From NCBI GenBank assembly GCA_001414485.1, contig LLEY01000195.1, forward strand, positions 43,129 to 107,128: a stretch of DNA of 64,000 bases, written 5' to 3'. A model generated the notes under the pieces. The model searched no databases and had not been told where the DNA came from. It saw only the letters and a program-made list of their open reading frames with translations. Shown here piece by piece: positions 57,129 to 64,000 of this stretch. The position numbers and the translations under genes are program-made. Each line of letters begins with the position of its first letter. Within the stretch, counting starts at the first letter, position 1. This DNA comes from Calycina herbarum (taxonomy: Eukaryota > Ascomycota > Leotiomycetes > Helotiales > Pezizellaceae).

Positions 57129-58871
57129 ATGTCGCGAGACTCAGATACCCGTGATGACGTTGATGGCGGTCGCGTCGAGGAGGCGCGCGCCTCTTCAGAA
57201 GCACATTCAAGCCCTAATCCGGACTTCGAAATGACCTTGGATAAAGAGGAGGCCCAAACTGACGACAACTGGAAAGCTACGACGCAGATAAAACTGATCC
57301 TCATATGCCTCGCGATAGTTTCTATTGTCGTTGCACTGGACGCCACAATATTAGTTGCGGCTCTGCCAGTAAGTGATGTTGTTTCTACATCCGTACGCCG
57401 CATGGGACGAAAGCTAATCAGGTATATCTAGACGCTTGCAACTGCATTGAACGGAACTGCTAACGAGACTTTCTGGGCCGGCTCGGCATATCTCCTCACC
57501 AGCGCAGTCTTCCAGCCTATCCTCGTCGCTCTTTCCGACGTCCTTGGCCGCAGAGAGATCCTGTTCGCAGCACTCGTGCTCTTCACCGGCGGCTCGATCA
57601 TATGCTGTCTTGCCAACAATTTCCGCGTGCTCTTGACCGGACGTGCCATGCAAGGCATTGGAGGTGGGGGCGTCATCGTCATGAACCTGATCATCATGAC
57701 CGATGTGATCCCGCTGCGCTTTCGACCGAAGTACAACGGAGTCTCTCAGGTGGCTTGGGCATTAGGGACTATCATAGGCCCAATCATTGGAGGCGTCATT
57801 GCCGAGAAGACGACCTGGCGTTGGTTATTTTATCTGAATTTCCCATTTTGCGCGATTGGCCTGTTAATGGTTCCATTTGTAGTCCGTATCAGTCGTACAC
57901 AGAAATCCGTGAGAGCAGGTCTGCTCGGATTCGACTGGCTCGGTTCCTGTCTCTTCATCGCGAGTAGCACTGCTCTTCTCATTGGACTTACATGGGCAGG
58001 GCACCAGTATCCTTGGGATAGCTACCAGACACTCGTCCCTTTGTGTCTTGGTGCAGCCGGCCTATTGTTCACTGGACTTTGGGAAGTCTCGATCGCCAAA
58101 CAACCATTCATCCGGAGGACCATGCTGCGCGACCGGTCGCTCATGACGGCGTATTTTTGCACCTTACTCCAGGGGTTGACTTTGTATGGTGGGATATACT
58201 ACCTGGCTTTGCTGCTACTCAGCGTACAGGCTCGAAAACCTTTGAACGTTGGCATTGTTATTCTTCCAATCGGATGCGGGCTTGTACCAGCCAGTTCTCT
58301 CTTTGGCTTAGCCATCTCACGCTTGGGAAAATGGCGCTGGGCTGTATGGGCAGGCTGGGCTTTCAACACGCTCGCTATGGGACTGTTAATCCTGCTGGGC
58401 ACATCGACTTCCGTGGTTGCCATGGTTTTCATCTTCTTAGTCCTTGGCCTTGGACAAGGCGCACTCCTAGTCGGACACAACTTCGCCGTGCAGGCACTAG
58501 CCACAGTTGAAGATGTAGCAAGCGCCACTGCATTGTTCGCATTCATGCGAGGACTGGGCCTTTGCTTAGGCGTCGCCATTGGCGGCGCTGTATTTCAAAA
58601 TCGCCTAGCTACCTTCCTGTCAGACGCAGGCTTACCAACTGCCATCGCCACAACTGCAGAATCATACATCACGGAGCTCGTGGCTTTACCGGTGGCGTCT
58701 GCGCAAAGGATAGCTGTCACGCAGGCCTACAGGAAAGCCTTTCAGTCGCTGTTCGAGGTCATGACTGGGATTAGTGGGCTGGGCTTTATCCTCAGTTTCA
58801 CGCTGCGCGGCGCTTCTCTGGACAAGATACTCGTGTCAGCGCATGAGTTACAAGAAACCGAGAAGAACTGA
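57129..58871 (+). CDS. MFS transporter (drug:H+ antiporter type), metabolite efflux
   Basis: Two exons (57129-57368 and 57432-58871, intron 63 bp) give 559 aa. The acidic cytoplasmic N-terminus (about 50 aa) is followed by the first helix LILICLAIVSIVVALDATILVAALP. Motif A-type SDVLGRRE, the following RAMQGIGGGG and motif C-type GTIIGPIIGG place it in the DHA family used in fungal metabolite efflux, probably with 14 helices. It should sit in the plasma membrane or a vesicle membrane and export the product. It closes the cluster on the telomere side. No lesions seen. Confidence 0.92.
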
Positions 58872-59749
58872 AAAGGAAGTGCATGATTGAATATATGGTG
58901 GTGGTGCAGAGATGGGATGCATCTGGTGGTGGAAACGAGTGATTGGCACAGGTGCGGTTACAAGGATGAGTCCGCACATCATCACTCCAGAGACACTGGA
59001 TACCTAATCAGAATTAGCTTATGTAACATATTGTACGATTGATGCTCAGGAATTGCGCGTCTCAATTTTAACCAAATCCACAAGCTAAAAGATGTTCTGA
59101 TATTTGTCGGGTTTCTACCGCCAGAGACTCTTCCTAGCGCTTCTACCGCAATTGAAGAGTGGCTCCCAAGAGTGTTAGGGGCATTACAAGGGTCGGGAGT
59201 GAGCAGGAATGAAAATCCTCTCTTCTGTCATGTTTTACAGAGATTACGTAGCGTTGGAGATGAGTTGCCCGGGTTGCTTCTTCCAGCGAGAAAAGATGAA
59301 GCATGGGGTTTGCAGGTGGAAGCGTAATCTACATAATCCTTAGCCGAGGACCTAGGTGGTGCTTCTACCATACAGTTACGTAGTTACTCCTAAATGAATT
59401 AGCTCCAAGCTCTATAGCCATAATTCCGCTACAATGTCAATTAATTCAACATACTCACTTTAGTAAAGCATAAACAAAGAGAGATTACTAGGATGTACTT
59501 CTAAATATAATTGAGGCCTTATATTTCTCACTCTAGGTCAAGTAGCCGAAGTAACACCTTCTCTTGGAAGTTGCATTAGGGGCGGCCGTAGGAGCGATAT
59601 AAAACCTTGTAATATATTATGCCTTCAAAGAGGGTTCGCGTGGTCAATTCATCTCACGTGATATAACCCCTTTTTACGCTCGCTAGTATAAGGGGGCTAG
59701 CCGAAGGTAGGGGCCTCGTTTTTCGCGGTCCTTCTCTTAGCGAGCTATG
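58872..59749. other. Intergenic, transition from cluster to RIP-affected subtelomere
   Basis: No gene was recognised. Composition is ordinary to about 59330, then turns AT- and TA-rich with RIP-like sequence. A CACGTG-containing block (tcacgtgatataacc) occurs near 59655. Confidence 0.55.
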
Positions 59750-59810
59750 AGTACGAAGGCATTGGTTTACAAGGGTGCTGGCCGGAGGCCATCACGGAAG
59801 CCTTCGTACT
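59750..59810. repeat. Inverted repeat able to form a 61-nt structured hairpin
   Basis: An 11-bp perfect inverted repeat (agtacgaaggc at 59750-59760, gccttcgtact at 59800-59810) encloses 39 nt that hold a second short stem (tggcc-gga-ggcca near 59779-59791). It could be a transposon terminus, a terminator-like structure or an RNA hairpin. No partner copy is in the window. Confidence 0.6.
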
Positions 59811-60039
59811 TCTAGAGTGATAGACCTAAGGCCCAAGCAATTTTAAGCGAACAAAGAAAATCACGTGCGCCAACATATACGCCAACCCGACCGAAAGTAG
59901 TATATTGTTCAAAGTAGCAAAGATTGACCAGTAAGATAAGACAAACGCAAGAGCAAAAAGTAAAGAAGTTCGTTCTCTTAACGTAGCGGGCAGAAACCTC
60001 TAGTACAGTAAGAGCCATTGCTCATATAATAGCCTGAAT

Positions 60040-61047
60040 CATCCCCTTCGCTTTCGTAGGGTGATCTGGTTCCTTCGTTGGATCGGTGAACCAGAAAAGT
60101 TTTGCTATAGCCTCTATAACTTCAATAATGTAAACGTCGGACCGGACCTATTGTTGAAATTATAGCTTCCAAACCACACCTAAACCACGACTTTGTCACC
60201 TTTAGCAAAAGTAGAAGCTGGCAAGGCTAGACCATCATCTGTGTCAGTAGTAGAAGTACCGTCAAATCCATCCGGGAAAGGGTCGCTACTATTAAAAGAA
60301 TCTAACAAAAACTCAGATTTAGGGACCTTGATTCTCAGAGGATTGTTAACCGTATATCCCTCCCTATAACGAGACAATAAATCTTTCAATACTTTAAGTA
60401 TAGATTCTTATACTACTAGTTATATAGAAAACTCAGGCTTTTCCAGGCTAAAATGATTCTCTGTAGCTTTTAAACTAAGGAAAGAACCAAGCTCGCCTAA
60501 AAGGATTATTCCAAATTTCAGACGTGGGTTTTCGCTGTTATATTCTTTAGCTAGGTTATCGTATGACAGCTATTTCATAGAGCCCCCTTAGATATGATCC
60601 TAACTTAGGAGAGAGCTAAGAACAGCGATGTTTTCTATATAGATCTCTTAGTTATAGAAGTATTAGACATTTGGTAGTTGATCAAGGGCTGACTAAGGAG
60701 GAGGTATAGAAAGTCTTTTCTGTCTTTTGGGAGCAGTTGGGGAGGTAGGGGATGAGGTCTGCTTTATTAATATTAGCATAATATATGAGAGTAGTAATAG
60801 GTAGCAAAGTTTAGACAGAATCACATACCAAGCCTGTACAATCAGAGTCTTGACTCAATTGAGTGTTAGGGCTCCTATCCTCCTCAACCACTCCAACCTT
60901 ATCAACTCCCTGAGATCCCTTAGCCTTCTGAACCTTGAAATCACTCTCTTCGAATTCTTCAACCTCTTCAACCTCTCTAACCTCTTCAGACTCCTCAGAA
61001 CTCTCCCGTGCTCTCTTCCCTCGTTTATCGCGTGTATTCATAGGCAT
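60040..61047 (-). pseudogene. RIP-broken subtelomeric gene of unknown function
   Basis: ATG at 61047 opens a 78-codon acidic, low-complexity N-terminus (ESSEESEEVREVEEVEEFEE). After an apparent intron or stop near 60811, a single frame continues to about 60040 with some ten stops, most at TAG or TAA where Trp or Gln is likely. It includes LSYDNLAKEYNSENPRLKFG, LLGELGSFLSLKATENHFSL, LKDLLSRYREGYTVNNPLRI, then KGDKVVV-VWFGSYNFNN and GPTFTLLKL. The last part has the alternating hydrophobic pattern of an OB-fold-like beta barrel, which is a guess. I do not recognise the family. Its neighbour toward the telomere is the Pif1-like helicase remnant on the same strand. Confidence 0.5.
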
Positions 61048-61534
61048 CGTGAAAGACTACAATTTATTATAAGAATAATAAGTGCTAGAGGTGTGATCGA
61101 AAAGAGAGAATATCAATCTCCCCCCGTTGGAAATTGAATTAAAAGCGAAGCTAAGATGTAAGATTAGAAAATAAATCATAGGGATTCCTATGCTAGAGAT
61201 AGAGGATGCTCGGTACCCCGCATTATAGCTAAGAATGAGGGGTTTAATCTTTAACATAGTTTGCCTTGCTCTACCGGCATTTTTCTCGCATCGATGTATT
61301 AGCATATTTGCTTAAAGAGTTTTCATAAAGTGTTTGCTTAAAGTGAGGGGCACGTATATCGGCCGAGCCAGCCTCGCTTAGCAACCTCTATTAGGACCAC
61401 ACCTTCAAACCCCTAAGCACATCTATCTATTTATAACTTAGATGTGCTGAAGAAGCTAGTTAGTGTAGACATTCCAACGGCTGAGACAAGGCCTGTGTAG
61501 TAGTTAAACATATAATAGAGGGGATATTATATAG
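61048..61534. other. Subtelomeric spacer; no gene supported
   Basis: AT-rich sequence between the two pseudogenes. A minus-strand open frame (61057-61305) has no recognisable content. Confidence 0.5.
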
Positions 61535-63240
61535 TCTACGACCGAATAGTATGTCGCTTAATATCCTCCAAACGCAAAATCTCAAGCTCGAGGTCTCTAT
61601 ATAGAGAAGCTTATACATCAGCAAGCGTAATAGGTTCTCTTAACCAAACCTCTGCTAGGGTTTTCAGCCTCTCGAGCTAGACATTCATCGACGTCCATTT
61701 CTTATACGAGTCTAGCCCACGTTGGGCCGGAAACTTTAGGTCAAGAACAAGGTTAGCAAACGTAGCCCCCTGGCACTTATAATCTATGGTTGTAAAGCCA
61801 AGGGTTAACGGAACCTGATAGCAGCGGAATAGAAGGTCTAACATTTCAGCGATCTCCCCTCTTATTTCAATAGGCAGAATAGGGACGAGTGTCTCCGGCA
61901 GGCCGGAGAATAAGAGATTATGCTTATGAGTAGGGCGAACGAGGATGCATAGAAGTGGTAAAGTATATAATATATAGAGGTTATTAATCTCGATCTAGGT
62001 AGCTTCTATAGTATTAATAAGCAGCACGTAAACAGAAGGGGTCACTAACGCTAAACGTTTATATCTAAGATAGCCTTTTCTATAGTTGCGGTTATACCGT
62101 TGACCAAGCCTACACTAGTCCTCGCGTTCTGTAAAAGCATAACAGGTATGCCTTTTATAAAAGTAAAAAGTCCGGGGCCTTTAAGCTTGCTAGCCTCTCC
62201 TACTCGAAGCATCATCCTAATAAGGAGTGTCTAATCTACAGCAGGCAAGTGTAGTACGTCGTATCGAGCAGGGAAGAGGCAGATCTTTTAGTTATTCTTT
62301 TTAGCAAAGATTTTAAGTTAGGTAAGGTTAACATCTTCTCGGAGTTGATTAATTCGGATTATAGCCCGTTCTAGTAGACCCTCTCCCCTCGTAACTCTCG
62401 CTTCTATAGTTTAAGTATTCAAGATATCCACATCTTCTTCGGTCATGGTTATAGACCGAGCCCTGTCTAGCAAGCTTTGAAACTGTAGGTCTTCTACTTA
62501 CCGCATTTATTCGGTAAGAAAAACCACGTTATTAAATCGATTCCAAATCGACTTTCCCGCTTACAGGAGTAGAACGTAGGACAGATCTTACCTCCAGATC
62601 GCACAGCCACCCATAGGAGTAAACTGATTGAAGTCCCCTAGTAAGATAACAATAGGAAGGCCGCCAAATACAGTAGAGTTCTCTCTATTAGAGTCCCATA
62701 TCGCACTACAGCGGTTGTCCAGTTGAACAAGGGCCTCTAAGCTAACTATACTAATCTCATTAATAATCAAGATCTTCTTATAAGCAAGCCTTAACTTTGT
62801 TACTAGGCGTATAGGCTAGTCACTATATAAAGTAAGAGCAGAGTAATAAGTCGAACCCCTAATATTTACAGCTACAGCTCCCGTTGACGTAGTTAAGAGA
62901 ACATCCTCCTATTTCTAGATAATCGAGATACTAAAAAGAAATACTTTAATTAAGTAAGTCTTCTCAACGCCCCTAACACCCCTAAGGTAAAGTAACAATT
63001 GATCTTAGGAAGTATTAATTACTATAGGATGTAGGACCCGGTTAAATAAAGCTTAGACAACCAGCATCTGCTTACTGTTAAGCTGGTAACGGCTCCTTAT
63101 TAGGCAAACCACGGAGCTAGTCGTAGGATCTTAGTAGAATATTACTCGTAGAGTAGGCAGTAAGGCCGTCGAGAGAGGCAAGAGGTTAAGGGAGGGTATT
63201 AAAGAAGCTGATTAATTAATAGATAATAGTAAAGGATCAC
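61535..63240 (-). pseudogene. Pif1-like DNA helicase, subtelomeric, RIP-degraded
   Basis: One minus-strand frame retains helicase landmarks in order: SRYQLNSKQM near 63085; a Walker A remnant LRGVRGVEKTYL near 62960 (expected GTGKT, Gly changed to Glu); GAVAVNIRGSTYYSAL near 62870; Walker B IINEISIVS near 62757 (Asp changed to Asn) with LDNRCSAI; STVFGGLPIVILLGDFNQFTP (62672-62610), typical of fungal Pif1-family proteins; and FTTIDYKCQGATFANLVLDL near 61775, the C-terminal motif. It runs on to KTLAEVWLREPITLADV and DLELEILRLEDIKRH near 61560. Many stops at Trp or Gln codons and both Walker changes make it inactive. Family function is 5'-3' DNA unwinding. Confidence 0.82.
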
Positions 63241-63910
63241 CGTTATAGGTAGAGGCTTTAGCTTCCGAGTTTGTCTATAGCTCTTTGCTCTATGTTTTAA
63301 CTATTATACTATCGTAGAAACTCGTGCTAGAGTGTAATAGATTAAGCAAGATCTGAAGGGTACTCGTGCTATGGTTAGAATCACTACAGAGATCCAGAGC
63401 TGCTTAAAGCAGATAGTATTATATTAGAAGGAGGGCGGCAAAATCGAGGTCGATATTAATACTCTCCTTATCATTACTAATATCTTACTACGCCATTTCT
63501 AAATAGTTATTAAACTCGACCTTACGGTCCCTACAATCCTGATTAGCAGCTTCTTTGCTCCGCTACAATAGTAGAACATTCTAAGCTAGATATACTAGAT
63601 ACAACAGCAACGATTTAATTACCAGCTCTCAGATATAAGTATTTTTATATCCCAAGGCTCGAAGACCCTTAAGCTGACCCTAGCTCAAATCCGAAGAGAG
63701 ATTATTCTAAGAGTAGAATAATCTAAGTAAAGTTTCATCGATCTCATCCTAAGTTTAAGATGTGTTAGGTTAACCACCCTTGTTAGTATCTTGAAATTTA
63801 GTAAAGCTTCCGTATAAAGAAGGAGTTAATAGAGCCTAGACCGAACTAACGGAGACCTAGACGTAAGTTATATACTATAGGTATATATCTTTAAATAGGA
63901 AGCATATAAC
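63241..63910. other. Telomere-adjacent AT-rich sequence; no gene supported
   Basis: RIP-like sequence continues to the telomere. It may hold the N-terminus of the helicase gene, but I could not follow a frame. No tandem subtelomeric satellite is seen. Confidence 0.5.
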
Positions 63911-64000
63911 TTAGGGTTAGGGTTAGGGTTAGGGTTAGGGTTAGGGTTAGGGTTAGGGTTAGGGTTAGGGTTAGGGTTAGGGTTAGGGTTAGGGTTAGGG
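63911..64000 (+). repeat. Telomere: 15 TTAGGG units
   Basis: Fifteen perfect TTAGGG hexamers run to the end of the window, in the G-rich orientation expected at a right chromosome end. This fixes the window as chromosome-terminal, with the cluster about 5 kb from the telomere repeats. Confidence 0.98.

Noticed and set aside
59700..63300. Helitron carrying the helicase, with 59750-59810 as its 3' hairpin
   Set aside because: No Rep domain, no 5' TC end and no well-placed CTRR end were found. Helitron hairpins are much shorter.
1..64000. tRNA, rRNA or CRISPR arrays
   Set aside because: None recognised; the only regular short repeats are the telomere, the 51-bp Copia repeats, the LINE ATTT tail and the CGG arrays.

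Overview
The window is the right end of a chromosome of a filamentous ascomycete (Pezizomycotina; a Dothideomycete is my best guess, from gene style only). It ends in 15 perfect TTAGGG units at 63911-64000. The genes have short fungal introns of 45-95 bp. The repeats carry the mark of repeat-induced point mutation (RIP): they are AT-rich, and TGG, CAG and CAA codons have become stops by C-to-T and G-to-A change. Almost all LTR differences I could compare are transitions.

Layout. 1-9765: a RIP-degraded Ty1/Copia element (Copia-A), cut by the left window edge. It contains a complete minus-strand LINE (2285-8102, 16-bp target duplication) and a solo LTR of another family (8912-9152). Copia-A is inserted in the enoyl-reductase region of a highly reducing polyketide synthase (PKS1, minus strand, 16391 to 9766). 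PKS1 also carries a solo Copia-A-type LTR (11073-11280) and an in-frame stop. A divergently transcribed acyl-CoA ligase follows (16841-18617).

19342-42360: 23 kb of four elements nested one inside another. Copia-B contains Gypsy-1, which contains Gypsy-2, which contains Gypsy-3, in alternating orientation. Three have exact 5-bp target duplications and Gypsy-1 has a mutated one. Two of the Gypsy elements carry a reading frame antisense to their own pol, between integrase and the 3' LTR.

42451-58871: the rest of the secondary-metabolite cluster. It holds an alpha/beta hydrolase, a complete 2552-aa HR-PKS (PKS2, 14 introns inferred), a TMEM53/DUF829-type hydrolase, a CYP52-clan-like P450 (513 aa, 10 introns) and an MFS exporter. 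Cutting out the 23-kb nest brings the ligase and the hydrolase to within about 0.8 kb, so both halves read as one cluster: two HR-PKSs, ligase, two hydrolases, P450 and transporter. PKS1 is broken and the alpha/beta hydrolase may be inactive, so the ancestral product is probably no longer made in full. Two promoters contain repeated CGG-N5-CGG half-sites, including an 8-bp-phased array between P450 and MFS. These are good candidates for the operator of a Zn2Cys6 regulator, which is not in the window.

59300-63910: RIP-degraded subtelomere with a 60-nt inverted-repeat structure, a broken unknown protein gene and a Pif1-like helicase pseudogene, both reading away from the telomere.

Intron and exon calls were made by eye. 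The PKS2, P450, ligase, hydrolase and MFS models all sum to multiples of three.
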